From: Alphaproteobacteria bacterium
Lineage (GTDB): Bacteria > Pseudomonadota > Alphaproteobacteria > Rickettsiales > SXRF01
Direction of reading: 5' to 3'
Assembly: GCA_020049775.1 (NCBI GenBank)
Contig: JAGVLO010000005.1
Span: forward strand, 23,898 to 87,897
DNA length: 64,000 nt
The notes beneath the pieces were generated by a model. The model searched no databases, was not told the DNA's origin, and saw only the letters and a list, made by a program, of their open reading frames with translations. Shown in pieces: positions 10,804 through 19,223 of the stretch; the stretch's first letter is position 1, and each line of letters starts with the position of its first letter. The position numbers and the translations under genes were made by a program.

Positions 10804-11427
10804 ATGGAAGAACTAGCACAAACGCAGGCTATGTATTTTGCTTCCCTCGCGGGCGGCATTGCCTTTGCCCTGTCGGGGTTTCTGGCCGGAACAAAAAAGA
10901 AACTGGACTGGATGGGGCTGTTTATCCTGTCATTCCTCACCGCCAATGGCGGCGGTATATTGCGCGATGTGCTGACAGACCGCACACCCGTCATCCTGCT
11001 GAGTAACGAGCCGTTCCTGATTGCGCTGGCAGTCACCGTCGCCGGCGGCCTGTTTAAGCTGCAACGTTATGACGCAGTTGAAAACCAGTGGCTTTTTGTC
11101 ATATGCGACGCGGTCGGGCTGGTGGCGTTCGCCATCACGGGCGCACTGGTCGCGCTGGCCATAAACGCGCCCTTCTTCGGCTTTGTAACGCTGGCATTCC
11201 TGACCGCCGCCGGAGGCGCCATACTGCGCGATATCCTGGTGAATAATGTACCCGAAGTGCTGCATAGCGGGTTTTACGGCAGCATCGCCATTCTGGTCGC
11301 CATAGCCATCTATCTGCTCAACATGCAGTCCATGCTTGCATCGGCCAGCTTGCTGGGTGTTTTTGCGGGTAGCCTGATTTTACGGCTGGTGGCTTTCCAT
11401 TACCGCTGGAATCTGCCCAAGCCTTAA
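10804..11427 (+). CDS. TRIC/UPF0126-family membrane protein (YadS-like)
   Basis: 207 residues with about seven hydrophobic segments and two copies of the UPF0126 repeat. Each copy contains the conserved glycine-rich turn before an Arg-Asp pair: TANGGGILRDVLTD in the first half and TAAGGAILRDILVNNVPEVL in the second. Prokaryotic members form trimeric cation channels, and some have been described as glycine transporters. The substrate is not predictable here. It follows the DUF1398 gene closely and is followed after 60 bp by a cNMP-binding-domain gene. Confidence 0.88.
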   Translation: MEELAQTQAMYFASLAGGIAFALSGFLAGTKKKLDWMGLFILSFLTANGGGILRDVLTDRTPVILLSNEPFLIALAVTVAGGLFKLQRYDAVENQWLFVICDAVGLVAFAITGALVALAINAPFFGFVTLAFLTAAGGAILRDILVNNVPEVLHSGFYGSIAILVAIAIYLLNMQSMLASASLLGVFAGSLILRLVAFHYRWNLPKP

Positions 11428-11487
11428 CCATCAAAATCTTGCGCTTTTGCCCTCTCCACGCTACAGCTAATAAAAAACAGGGATGAC

Positions 11488-11844
11488 ATGGCAACCATAC
11501 GGCATAATTTCAAACGAACCTTCTTCAAAACGGGCGACATCATTTTCCGTGAAGGCCGCATAGCCGACAACATGTATTTAGTCCGCACCGGCATGGTCGA
11601 AATTTACACCGGAGAAAAGGACAAGAAAAAAGTACTGGCAGTCGTCGGACCAAACGGCCTGTTTGGTGAAATGGCCATCATTGATGACAAGCCCCGCTCC
11701 GGTACCGCCGAGGCCATAGAACCCACCGAGTGCTATGTGTTCGCCAAAAGCGAAGTAACGCGCCGCATGGCCAAGATGGACCCCTTCATGAAGGGCATGT
11801 TGCGCCTGCTGGTAGATGCGCTGCGCAGGGCGAATAAAAAATAG
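11488..11844 (+). CDS. Single-domain cyclic-nucleotide-binding protein
   Basis: 118 residues consisting of one cNMP-binding (CAP-like) beta-roll. The phosphate-binding cassette reads FGEMAIIDDKPRSGTAEA, keeping the Glu and Arg that bind the ribose-phosphate. There is no DNA-binding or effector domain, so it probably works by docking to another protein, or senses without direct output. The ATG is preceded by a GGGAT-like ribosome-binding site. It is convergent with the DUF4396 gene. Confidence 0.88.
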   Translation: MATIRHNFKRTFFKTGDIIFREGRIADNMYLVRTGMVEIYTGEKDKKKVLAVVGPNGLFGEMAIIDDKPRSGTAEAIEPTECYVFAKSEVTRRMAKMDPFMKGMLRLLVDALRRANKK

Positions 11845-11859
11845 CACGCTTTGCCCGAA

Positions 11860-12375
11860 TTAGTGGCACGTACCCTTGATTTGTTTCTTTAGCAGCCAGT
11901 AATTGACCGGCCACGCGGCGATGAAGCCCGCAGGGATGGCAACTGCAATACCGATATAGAATATCGGGCTGGCAAGCGACACCGCCTGTACGCCCCCTAC
12001 CATATAATCAGTCCAGTTCATCACCATTTCCATGACACCGATTGAAATGGCCTCGCCAAGCCATATGGCCTTAAATGCCGATGCAAAAGAAAGGTTCTGC
12101 TTACGCATAATGGGCGGTATGGCGAGGCTGAAACTGGCAATATAGGCAAGCACCGTAGCCAGTATCATCGTCGGCCACATGCCGAGCGCAAAATGGACAC
12201 CGATGGCAAGCCCCACTACTTCACCAATCACGCAACCCGTGAGGCAATGCAGGGTGGTGTGGAATGATGTACTGACAAGACTGTCTCCTGAGTGTTCCTG
12301 CTTATGCCCATGGGATGTTGAAGGGCAGCAGCCCTTGCCTGAATCTTTCATGGCGCCATGATGCGTATGTTGCAT
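11860..12375 (-). CDS. DUF4396-family membrane protein with His-rich N-terminus
   Basis: 171 residues. The first 35 residues are soluble and rich in His and Cys (MQHTHHGAMKDSGKGCCP, then SHGHKQEHSG), a composition expected of a metal-binding tail. About four hydrophobic helices follow, with LHCLTGCVIGEVVGLAIG resembling the DUF4396 core. It lies directly downstream of a canonical CsoR-type regulator on the same strand (8-bp gap), which makes metal (probably copper-group) handling the best guess. This is inference from context and composition. Confidence 0.72.
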   Translation of the reverse strand: MQHTHHGAMKDSGKGCCPSTSHGHKQEHSGDSLVSTSFHTTLHCLTGCVIGEVVGLAIGVHFALGMWPTMILATVLAYIASFSLAIPPIMRKQNLSFASAFKAIWLGEAISIGVMEMVMNWTDYMVGGVQAVSLASPIFYIGIAVAIPAGFIAAWPVNYWLLKKQIKGTCH

Positions 12376-12383
12376 AACCCCTC

Positions 12384-12659
12384 CTATTCGTATTTCTTCA
12401 GCAGCTGGATTATTTCCGCCAGCCGTCTTTCTTTTGCCGCTTCATTATTGCTGGCGCAGGCATCGGCCAGGCAATTGCTTACATGCGTTTCCAGTATGCC
12501 CAGCTCTATGGTTTTTACTGCACTCCTGACTGCACGCACCTGCGACATGATATCGATACAATATTCCTCTTCCTGTATCATGCGCTTGATGGCCTCAAGC
12601 TGGCCGATGGCACGGTTGATGCGTGAAATGTGGCTTTTATGGCTCGGATTTTTGGACAT
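12384..12659 (-). CDS. CsoR/RcnR-family metal-sensing repressor, canonical ligand set
   Basis: 91 residues, all-helical, of the CsoR/RcnR/FrmR family of tetrameric metal-responsive repressors. The expected ligands are present as C34, H59 and C63 (EYCIDIM and ETHVSNC), the Cys-His-Cys pattern of copper-sensing CsoR. A GGAG site 8 bases before the ATG at 12659 selects that start over the in-frame ATG four codons upstream. Palindromic G/C-tract repeats typical of CsoR-type operators lie just upstream, so autoregulation together with the downstream DUF4396 gene is likely. Confidence 0.92.
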   Translation of the reverse strand: MSKNPSHKSHISRINRAIGQLEAIKRMIQEEEYCIDIMSQVRAVRSAVKTIELGILETHVSNCLADACASNNEAAKERRLAEIIQLLKKYE

Positions 12660-12672
12660 TTTAAACTCCATA

Positions 12673-12704
12673 TACCCCTATAGGTATATACCCGTATGGG
12701 TATA
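12673..12704. promoter_or_regulatory. Tandem CsoR-type operator
   Basis: Two neighbouring dyads, TATACCCCTATAGGTATA and TATACCCGTATGGGTATA, sharing their edge, form the TA-rich/C-tract/G-tract pattern bound by CsoR and RcnR-family repressors. They sit 14-45 bp upstream of the regulator start and within 125 bp of the divergent YqaA-like gene, so both directions could be controlled. Confidence 0.6.
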
Positions 12705-12794
12705 TTGTAAAGCAAAAAATTGCTGGCCGAAAAATTACTTTATAACTTTACCCAAACACATCACACTGTCCCCGCATATTCAGAAGGATAATCC

Positions 12795-13220
12795 ATGATC
12801 GACGCCACGCTTGATATGGCTTTGCTGTTTTTTGCCTCGTTCCTTGCGGCAACGCTTATTCCTGCGCAATCGGAAGGCCTGCTGGCCGCGCTGCATATGG
12901 CAGGTTACGGCGCAGTACTGCTGGTGCTGGTGGCCACCACTGGCAATGTACTGGGTTCATGCGTCAACTGGCTGATTGGCCGCTACGCGCTGCATTTCAA
13001 AGACCGCAAATGGTTCCCCGTTAGTGAAGCAAAGCTGGCGAAAGCCTCGCACAGCTATAAACGTTTCGGCGTGTGGACGCTGCTGTTTGCGTGGGTACCC
13101 ATCATCGGCGACCCGCTAACGCTGGTGGCGGGCATCATGCGCACTCCTGCCCTGATTTTCGTGGCGCTGGTGACTATTGGCAAAGCCGCACGTTATATTG
13201 CTATCGCCAACGCATTCTGA
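12795..13220 (+). CDS. YqaA-like membrane protein of the DedA/SNARE-associated superfamily
   Basis: 141 residues with about four hydrophobic helices. The segment TTGNVLGSCVNWLIGRY and the later WVPIIGDPLTLVAGIMR are the Gly-rich re-entrant and core motifs of the small YqaA branch of the DedA (VTT) superfamily. Such proteins are linked to membrane homeostasis, and lipid scrambling is proposed for relatives. It is divergent from the CsoR gene, with the tandem operator between them. Start at the ATG after AGAAGGAT. Confidence 0.85.
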   Translation: MIDATLDMALLFFASFLAATLIPAQSEGLLAALHMAGYGAVLLVLVATTGNVLGSCVNWLIGRYALHFKDRKWFPVSEAKLAKASHSYKRFGVWTLLFAWVPIIGDPLTLVAGIMRTPALIFVALVTIGKAARYIAIANAF

Positions 13221-13260
13221 TACTGCTGGCTGAATGCTAAACTCGACAGGAAAACCACCT

Positions 13261-13755
13261 ATGCCGCTGGTATCGTTTTTCGCTTCCATTACCCTGCTGG
13301 ATGTCGTGGGCAGCGCATTTTTCCTTGTCGGGCTTTTATTTGTCTATCCGGCCTTCCGCTATATTTCCGATGATATCAACAGTCACACATGGCCGCAGGC
13401 GATGGGCGTATTAAAAAGCGTGGAAGCATTTGAAACCATCGTAGAAGGAACGGAGCGCAATAACTACAAAAGCTATGTGCGCCACGGTTGTAAACTGGAA
13501 TATGAATATAACGTCGAAGGCAAAGACTACATCGCCCCCGTTATCAAAACCGCACGCGACAAAAACGAAGCGAAGCAGATAGAAGCGGGCCATTCGCCGG
13601 GTGAAACCCTACCCCTGCACTATCACCCCAAAAAGAACGATCGTCACCGCTTTACCGATACCCCCGCCAGTAATAATATCCTGTGGCTGGCGCCTGTGAT
13701 TGGTTTTTGCGGGTTCGGATTATTGGTGTTGTATGTCAGCCGCAAATTCTACTAA
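13261..13755 (+). CDS. DUF3592-like membrane-anchored protein
   Basis: About 164 residues with one N-terminal and one C-terminal transmembrane helix bracketing a beta-rich soluble domain. The domain carries HGCKLEYEYNVEGKDYIAP and GETLPLHYHPKKNDRHR, the pattern of a short strand array ending in an xYxPxxP-like turn seen in DUF3592 proteins. ATG 13261 is preferred (AGGA upstream) over an in-frame ATG nine codons earlier. A second, smaller DUF3592-like protein lies in the carboxylase operon near 43 kb. Function unknown. Confidence 0.72.
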   Translation: MPLVSFFASITLLDVVGSAFFLVGLLFVYPAFRYISDDINSHTWPQAMGVLKSVEAFETIVEGTERNNYKSYVRHGCKLEYEYNVEGKDYIAPVIKTARDKNEAKQIEAGHSPGETLPLHYHPKKNDRHRFTDTPASNNILWLAPVIGFCGFGLLVLYVSRKFY

Positions 13756-13787
13756 CCTGTATTTTTAACCACAAGAAGGATTGAACT

Positions 13788-14402
13788 ATGCGTAAACTAC
13801 TTATGTCTGCTGCTGCATCCCTCGCCCTTGCGCTACTGCCTGTAGCTGCGCAAGCCGCGCCAGAAGTCGGCAAGCCGGCACCGGATTTCACCGGCACCAC
13901 CATGGAAGGCAAGACCGTGAAATTGTCTGAACAAAAAGGCAAGATCGTTGTTCTGGAATGGCACAACCCGGGTTGCCCGTTCGTGAAGAAGCATTATGAA
14001 AGCAACAATATGCAGCAGCTGCAGGCGTACGCCAAAGGCAAGGACGTGGTGTGGATGAGCATCAACTCCGGCGCTGAAGGCAAACAGGGCACAATGACAG
14101 CTGCTGAGGCCAAGGATATGTTTGCTGCAAACAAGCTGGCTTCCAGCCACTATGTGATCGACAGCACAGGCACTATCGGCAAGCTGTATGAAGCCAAGAC
14201 CACGCCGCATATGTACGTAGTCGATGCCAAGGGCAACCTGAGCTATATGGGCGCGATTGACAGCAATTCATCAGCTGATCCGAAAACCATCGAAGGCGCT
14301 ACCAACTATGTGCGCGCCGCTCTTGATGCAATCGCCGCAGGCAAAACGCCGGAAGTAACCACTTCCACCGCGTATGGCTGCTCGGTGAAATACGCCGGCT
14401 AA
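13788..14402 (+). CDS. Exported thioredoxin-fold peroxidase/redoxin (AhpC/TSA-like)
   Basis: 204 residues with a clear signal peptide (MRKLLMSAAASLALALLPVAAQA, cleavage before APEVG). The mature part opens with the redoxin signature VGKPAPDFTGTTMEGKTVKLSE and carries the active-site cysteine in HNPGCPFVKKHY. A second cysteine near the C-terminus (AYGCSVKY) could act as the resolving residue. Probably a periplasmic thiol-dependent peroxide or disulfide enzyme. An AAGGA ribosome-binding site precedes the ATG. A small membrane protein gene follows after 14 bp. Confidence 0.88.
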   Translation: MRKLLMSAAASLALALLPVAAQAAPEVGKPAPDFTGTTMEGKTVKLSEQKGKIVVLEWHNPGCPFVKKHYESNNMQQLQAYAKGKDVVWMSINSGAEGKQGTMTAAEAKDMFAANKLASSHYVIDSTGTIGKLYEAKTTPHMYVVDAKGNLSYMGAIDSNSSADPKTIEGATNYVRAALDAIAAGKTPEVTTSTAYGCSVKYAG

Positions 14403-14416
14403 ACATATTACGGAAG

Positions 14417-14782
14417 ATGTCGCCAGTGAGTTGGAATTCAGAAAACCTTGTTCTGCTTGCCGTTACACTGGCGCATCTTGCCGTGCCTTGCCTCAGCTAT
14501 ATGCGGGGCTGGTCAGTGGTGCCTCTGTTGTGGACGCTGCGCCTTGATCTGCTGGTCATGTGCGGCTATGCGCTGCACCGCGTGTATGTCTTACACGGGC
14601 TGGGACACATCATAACCGACATTGACATGCTCTATTATGCGGTTGTAGAAGCGCTGCTGCTCCTTGTCACCTTCCTGCCGCTTCCGGTGTGGCTGGTGTG
14701 GATAGTGTACAGCCTGCTGATGCTGCTGCTGGTGGCTATCACTATATTCTTCCTTTTCATGTTCAAAATGCGTCTGTTTTAG
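14417..14782 (+). CDS. Small integral membrane protein, unidentified
   Basis: 121 residues, mostly hydrophobic, with three to four predicted helices (about residues 10-27, 34-52, 68-90 and 90-116) and few charges apart from the ends. No family was recognised. It follows the periplasmic redoxin gene by 14 bp and is presumably co-transcribed, so a role in delivering reductant to the periplasm is possible but not shown. Confidence 0.65.
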   Translation: MSPVSWNSENLVLLAVTLAHLAVPCLSYMRGWSVVPLLWTLRLDLLVMCGYALHRVYVLHGLGHIITDIDMLYYAVVEALLLLVTFLPLPVWLVWIVYSLLMLLLVAITIFFLFMFKMRLF

Positions 14783-14835
14783 ATAAGTTACTGTATTTTA
14801 TTGCTTTATACAAACCCGTTGTCACGCTTCCTCTA

Positions 14836-14852
14836 ATACCATATAGAGGTAT
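14836..14852. promoter_or_regulatory. CsoR-like operator upstream of the second regulator
   Basis: ATACCATATAGAGGTAT is an imperfect dyad with the ATACC/GGTAT ends seen in the tandem operator near 12.69 kb. It lies 33 bp upstream of the regulator start. Match by eye only. Confidence 0.4.
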
Positions 14853-14884
14853 GGCGTATATTATTAGTTACCACCGGAGGGTTT

Positions 14885-15187
14885 ATGAAAAAGAAAGAAA
14901 AGCGCCGCATAGAATACAGCCATATCGACTTTGATGATGAAGGCAAACGCCTGAACCGCATCATCGGACAAGTCGAAGGCGTGCGCAAAATGCTGGAAGA
15001 CCAGCGCAAGCTCGAAGACGTGCTTATCCAGTGCAAAGCCATTCACTCAGCCCTGAAATCCGTAGAGTCACGCATTGTAAAAGCGCATCTCGAAGTAGCA
15101 CTGGACGAAATCATGAGTCTTGAGAAGCGCAAAAAACGCGAAGAAAAAATCGCAGAGCTGGAAGAACTGTACAAGCAGGCCAGCTAG
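14885..15187 (+). CDS. CsoR/RcnR-family regulator lacking two metal ligands
   Basis: 100 residues aligned over its length with the CsoR-type protein near 12.5 kb (RIIGQVEGVRKMLED against RAIGQLEAIKRMIQE). The first ligand Cys is Leu43 and the third is Ala72; only His68 is kept. A different cysteine, C50, and H54 are present. It has a longer, highly charged N-terminus (KKKEKRRIE) and C-terminal helix (KRKKREEKIAELEEL). It may sense another ligand or be metal-blind. A strong GGAGG site precedes the ATG. Its 3' end overlaps the convergent MFS gene by four bases. Confidence 0.85.
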   Translation: MKKKEKRRIEYSHIDFDDEGKRLNRIIGQVEGVRKMLEDQRKLEDVLIQCKAIHSALKSVESRIVKAHLEVALDEIMSLEKRKKREEKIAELEELYKQAS

Positions 15188-16470
15188 GAAGCGCTTTGAT
15201 TCCGCCGGATACGCATAGTATATAATGCCACCGGCACGTTGAGTACCGCCATCGTAAGAAATACCTCCGGTACGGTAAAGGATGCATCGAGCATCGCCAC
15301 CGTACCAATCGCGGCGGCTACCATGAACAGGGCATTGATGATGTTATTGCTGGCAATGGTGCGGGCGCGTGACTGCGGCTCACTGTCGTGCTGGATAATA
15401 GCATACAGGGGTACCACGAATACCCCGCCGCAGATAGCCACGCCGCACAAATCAAGCAAGATTCGCCAGTTCGCGGCATGGGCAAGGAACAGGCTTACAT
15501 TCATTATCCCCTCGCCTGCCATGACCACAGCGGAGCTGGCAAAGAACAGGTCGATAGTAAACAGCGTGATGCCAAACGCTGCCCACGGCGCATAAGCGCT
15601 GCTGACCTTGCCTTTCAAAAGTACATTACACAACAGCGACCCGGCGCCGATGCCGAGCGAGAACGCGACAAGGAACATGGTCACCACTGTCTCATCGGCA
15701 TGCAGCACATCCTTGGCGTAGGTAGGAAACTGCGACAGGAACGTCGCCCCTACCAGCCAGAACCACGAGATCCCCATGATGCAGCGCCACACGCGCGGGT
15801 TTTTGCGGTCATGCTGTATGATGCGCCATGTCTCCTGCACCAAATTCCAGTTGATGCGCAAATCAGGGCTGGGGGCATCCGCACGCGGTATATAGCGACT
15901 ACTGATATAGCCCAGCGCGGCAATCACCATAATGGCCACGGTAATCAGGTGTGCGCCCTCCGGGTGCATAATCAGCAGCCCGCCGGAAATCGTGCCTATC
16001 AATATAGCAAGGAATGTACCCGCCTCGACGTAAGCATTGCCCGCGAGCAATTCGTTTTCATGCAAATGCTGCGGAAGAAGCGCATATTTTATAGGCCCGA
16101 AGAAAGTCGAATGCACGCCCATGCAAAACAGCACACCGAGCAAGAGATACACGCTATGGGTATAAAAACCTGCGGCGGCGACCGCCATCAGCGCTATTTC
16201 CGCGATTTTGACAATGCGCGCAATGGCGGCGCGGTCGTATTTATCGGCCAATTGCCCTGCGGTAGCTGAAAACAAAAGATACGGCAAGATAAACAAACCC
16301 GCTGCCAGTGTTACCAGCAGCTGCGCGTTGCCGCCTGCTTCTGACGCCGCCTTGTAGGTAATCAGCATCACCAGCGCATTCTTAAACACGTTGTCGTTAA
16401 ACGCGCCGAGGAACTGCGTGACAAACAGCGGCAAAAAACGGCGTGATTTAAGTATATCGGGGATGCACAT
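15184..16470 (-). CDS. MFS transporter, lysophospholipid-transporter (LplT)-like
   Basis: 428 residues with about 12 hydrophobic helices. The N-terminus (RRFLPLFVTQFLGAFNDNVFKNAL) is the hallmark of the LplT branch of the major facilitator superfamily, and AGQLADKYDRAAIAR is the loop 2-3 MFS motif. LplT moves lysophospholipids inward for reacylation and is often fused to or next to an acyltransferase; no such partner is seen here. The gene lies downstream of fliJ on the same strand with a 9-bp gap, so read-through from the flagellar operon is possible. Confidence 0.87.
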   Translation of the reverse strand: MCIPDILKSRRFLPLFVTQFLGAFNDNVFKNALVMLITYKAASEAGGNAQLLVTLAAGLFILPYLLFSATAGQLADKYDRAAIARIVKIAEIALMAVAAAGFYTHSVYLLLGVLFCMGVHSTFFGPIKYALLPQHLHENELLAGNAYVEAGTFLAILIGTISGGLLIMHPEGAHLITVAIMVIAALGYISSRYIPRADAPSPDLRINWNLVQETWRIIQHDRKNPRVWRCIMGISWFWLVGATFLSQFPTYAKDVLHADETVVTMFLVAFSLGIGAGSLLCNVLLKGKVSSAYAPWAAFGITLFTIDLFFASSAVVMAGEGIMNVSLFLAHAANWRILLDLCGVAICGGVFVVPLYAIIQHDSEPQSRARTIASNNIINALFMVAAAIGTVAMLDASFTVPEVFLTMAVLNVPVALYTMRIRRNQSAS

Positions 16471-16479
16471 AGCTGGCGA

Positions 16480-16905
16480 CTACTGGTCTTCCGTCTGGCG
16501 GCGGGTATATTGCTGGGCGGCGATGTCGTCCAGAATGATCGTTTCCTTGCGGTTCTGCTCTACTTCTTCGCGCTTTCTCGCATTCTCCTCAGCGATTTCA
16601 AACTTTTTTACATCGGTGTAAGCATTGGCGATTTCATCGCGCAATGCCGCCATCTGCTGGTCAAGTTTGCGTACTTCGGCGGCAATATTTTCCTGACGGC
16701 TTTGTATGCGTTTGGCGAAGCCGCCGAAAAACTGCCCCATCTCCGGCTTCTGGCTGGCCATGGCGATTTCCTGTTCCAGTTCCTTGCTGAGGCGCGCCGA
16801 TTGCGCGAGCAGCTGGTTTTTCTGGTTTTCTAGGATACCCATCCTGCGGCGCAGTTCGTCGAGCTTGCGGCGGTTTAGCTTGATGAGTGTCTTCAGGCCT
16901 TTCAT
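16480..16905 (-). CDS. fliJ: FliJ-like flagellar export chaperone
   Basis: 141 residues forming an almost continuous coiled coil rich in Lys, Arg, Glu and Gln ([19 protein letters not shown] at the start). FliJ is the rod-like stalk of the flagellar type III export ATPase and is poorly conserved in sequence, so the call leans on length, coiled-coil character and position. The gene starts within the last codons of fliI (four-base ATGA overlap), the standard fliI-fliJ arrangement. Confidence 0.8.
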   Translation of the reverse strand: MKGLKTLIKLNRRKLDELRRRMGILENQKNQLLAQSARLSKELEQEIAMASQKPEMGQFFGGFAKRIQSRQENIAAEVRKLDQQMAALRDEIANAYTDVKKFEIAEENARKREEVEQNRKETIILDDIAAQQYTRRQTEDQ

Positions 16906-18257
16906 TTCGCTTCACGCCAGTTGGAAATGCCCAATATTTCTGCCAGCTCGTTGTAGCTCTGGTCGAGGTTGGTTTTTTCATCCTTGCGCTGGCGCAGGAA
17001 ATTTTCCAGCGCAGGGAAATATTGTATGGCCTGATCCACCTGCGGGTCAGTACCCTTGCGGTATGCGCCAAGGCGAATCATTTCCGCCATGTCGTCATAG
17101 GTGGAAAGTAAATTGCGCGCCACCTGCACCAGTGCGTTTTCCTGCTCGCTATTGCAATCGGGCATGGTACGCGACACGCTCTTTAAAATATTCACTGCCG
17201 GAAAACGCCCGCGCTGCGCAATGGCACGGTCGAGTACAATATGGCCGTCAAGGATACCGCGTACGGTATCTGACACGGGTTCATTCGTGTCATCGCCTTC
17301 CACCAGTACGGTGAACAATCCTGTAATAGAACCCTGTCCGGCTTTGCCCTGCCCTGCGCGCTCAAGAAGTTTTGGTAATTCCGAAAATACCGTGGGCGTG
17401 TAGCCTTTGCTGGTCGGCGGCTCACCGGCAGAAAGGCCGATTTCACGCTGCGCCATAGCAAAGCGCGTAATGCTGTCCATCATGCAAAGCACGTCTTTGC
17501 CATTATCGCGGAAAAATTCGGCCACCGACATCGCCATATAAGCCGCCTGACGGCGCACCAGCGCATATTCGCTGGACGTGGCCACGACAATTACAGAACG
17601 CTTCAATCCCTCTACGCCAAGGTCGTCTTCAATGAATTCCTGCAATTCGCGTGAACGCTCACCAATCAGGCCTATTACGTTGACATCGGCCTGTGAGTTG
17701 CGCGCCAGCATGGACATGATAATGGACTTACCCACACCGGATCCGGCAAAAATGCCCATACGCTGCCCGCGGCAGCAGGTGAGGAACGTATTTATACTGC
17801 GTATGCCAAGGTTGAGTTTACCTTTTACACGCTGGCGTTCATGCGCCCCCGGCGGCTGGGCGCGCAGCGCATAGGGGACGTTGCCCCTCGGCAGTGGACC
17901 TTTACCATCCACCGGCTCACCCAAAGCGTTAATAACCCGCCCCAGCCACGCCTCTGTGGGGTAGCAATTGGAGGCACTCTCTTCTATTATTACGCGTGCG
18001 CCGGGGCCAATGCCTTCGGGGCTACCAAAGGGCATAAGCAAGGCCTTGTTTTCCCGAAAACCGACCACTTCTGCCGCTATAGATGGTGTATTTCCCTGCA
18101 GGTTTTTCTGGCCGACTACGCGGCAGCGCGCCCCTATGCTCAGATGGCGCTCAATACCCGTGCATTCGATGAGCATCCCGAGGACCGCGCTCACTGTGCC
18201 AGATACGGTAACTTCCTGTAAATTATTTATTTCCTCTAGTTGCATAGCTAGTGCCAT
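16902..18257 (-). CDS. fliI: Flagellum-specific export ATPase FliI
   Basis: 451 residues, related to F1-ATPase beta. Walker A is [11 protein letters not shown], Walker B sits in [13 protein letters not shown], and the following [18 protein letters not shown] is the family signature. FliI powers or gates export of rod, hook and filament subunits with FliH and FliJ. The ATG at 18257 is used; an in-frame ATG four codons later is possible. The gene is divergent from ctrA, and the CtrA boxes between them are placed to control flagellar export genes, a known alphaproteobacterial link. Confidence 0.96.
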   Translation of the reverse strand: MALAMQLEEINNLQEVTVSGTVSAVLGMLIECTGIERHLSIGARCRVVGQKNLQGNTPSIAAEVVGFRENKALLMPFGSPEGIGPGARVIIEESASNCYPTEAWLGRVINALGEPVDGKGPLPRGNVPYALRAQPPGAHERQRVKGKLNLGIRSINTFLTCCRGQRMGIFAGSGVGKSIIMSMLARNSQADVNVIGLIGERSRELQEFIEDDLGVEGLKRSVIVVATSSEYALVRRQAAYMAMSVAEFFRDNGKDVLCMMDSITRFAMAQREIGLSAGEPPTSKGYTPTVFSELPKLLERAGQGKAGQGSITGLFTVLVEGDDTNEPVSDTVRGILDGHIVLDRAIAQRGRFPAVNILKSVSRTMPDCNSEQENALVQVARNLLSTYDDMAEMIRLGAYRKGTDPQVDQAIQYFPALENFLRQRKDEKTNLDQSYNELAEILGISNWREAK

Positions 18258-18357
18258 TTACCTTTTAAATTGACATCTGTTTACAACTACCCTACAAGCT
18301 ATGGGTATTATATTAAAGAATTATGCAATAAACATTGTTTAATTATTTTTTTTGTGG

Positions 18358-18372
18358 TTAACTAAAAATTAA
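18358..18372. promoter_or_regulatory. CtrA-binding box 1
   Basis: TTAACTAAAAATTAA is an exact TTAA-N7-TTAA match to the CtrA consensus, in the AT-rich fliI-ctrA divergent region, 64 bp before ctrA and 100 bp before fliI. Confidence 0.72.
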
Positions 18373-18401
18373 GTTATTAATGTTTTGCATAGAGGCGACA
18401 C

Positions 18402-18416
18402 TTAATAACTGATTAA
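18402..18416. promoter_or_regulatory. CtrA-binding box 2
   Basis: TTAATAACTGATTAA is a second exact TTAA-N7-TTAA match, 44 bp after box 1 and only 19 bp before the ctrA start codon, so occupancy could block transcription or initiation of ctrA (autoregulation). Confidence 0.68.
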
Positions 18417-18435
18417 ATCATAAGGGGAGAAACCT

Positions 18436-19158
18436 ATGCGTGTTTTGTTGGTAGAAGATGATTCCTCAACTGCGAAAGCAATCGAGCTTTCCCTAGCCTC
18501 GGAAGGGATTATCTGTGATACCACCCAGCTTGGCGAAGAAGGCCTAGAGATTGGCAAGCTGTATGATTACGATATCATAATCCTGGATCTCATGCTCCCC
18601 GATATCGATGGCTATGAAGTACTGCGCCGCTTCCGCGCTGCCCGCGTAACCACCCCAATCCTCATATTGTCCGGCCTGTCCGGCCCTGACCAGAAAATCA
18701 AAGGTCTTGGCTATGGCGCTGACGACTACCTGACCAAGCCCTTCAACAAAGGTGAGCTGATTGCCCGCATTCAGGCAATTGTGCGCCGTTCCAAGGGTCA
18801 TTCCGAATCAATCATCCGCACCGGTAAGCTGGCTGTCAACCTTGACACACGCTCCATCGAAGTGGATAGCAAGCCGCTGCACCTGACCAGCAAGGAATAC
18901 AGCATTCTCGAGCTGCTCTCCCTGCGCAAGGGTACTACGCTGACCAAGGAAATGTTCCTCAACCACCTGTATGGCGGCATTGATGAACCAGAACTGAAAA
19001 TCATCGACGTGTTCGTGTGCAAACTGCGCAAGAAGCTGGCTGCTGCCGCTGATGGCGAAAACTACATCGAAACCGTTTGGGGTCGTGGCTATGTGCTGAA
19101 GGACCCGGATCAGACAGAAGGTGCTATCGAAGCGCCAATGGCTGACGAAGTGGTTTAA
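18436..19158 (+). CDS. ctrA: Cell-cycle master response regulator CtrA
   Basis: 240 residues: a receiver domain (acidic pair EDD at residues 7-9, phospho-acceptor D51 in [14 protein letters not shown], Lys in [11 protein letters not shown]) and an OmpR-type winged-helix domain ([11 protein letters not shown], then KLRKKLA and [10 protein letters not shown]). The near-invariant N-terminus [20 protein letters not shown] identifies CtrA rather than a generic OmpR regulator. It is phosphorylated through CckA and ChpT, and chpT lies about 6 kb downstream at the head of the chemotaxis operon. GGGGAGA precedes the ATG, two CtrA boxes lie upstream, and a strong terminator follows. Confidence 0.96.
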   Translation: MRVLLVEDDSSTAKAIELSLASEGIICDTTQLGEEGLEIGKLYDYDIIILDLMLPDIDGYEVLRRFRAARVTTPILILSGLSGPDQKIKGLGYGADDYLTKPFNKGELIARIQAIVRRSKGHSESIIRTGKLAVNLDTRSIEVDSKPLHLTSKEYSILELLSLRKGTTLTKEMFLNHLYGGIDEPELKIIDVFVCKLRKKLAAAADGENYIETVWGRGYVLKDPDQTEGAIEAPMADEVV

Positions 19159-19173
19159 TACCGCTTAACAAAC

Positions 19174-19207
19174 AAAAAAAGCCCGCCTTCGCCGGCGGGC
19201 TTTTTTT
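19174..19207 (+). terminator. Rho-independent terminator after ctrA
   Basis: GCCCGCC and GGCGGGC form a 7-bp GC stem with a 6-base loop (19181-19200), flanked by seven A and seven T, so it can act in both directions and serve the convergent che operon as well. Confidence 0.9.
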
Positions 19208-19223
19208 ATGCCTGCATCACATT

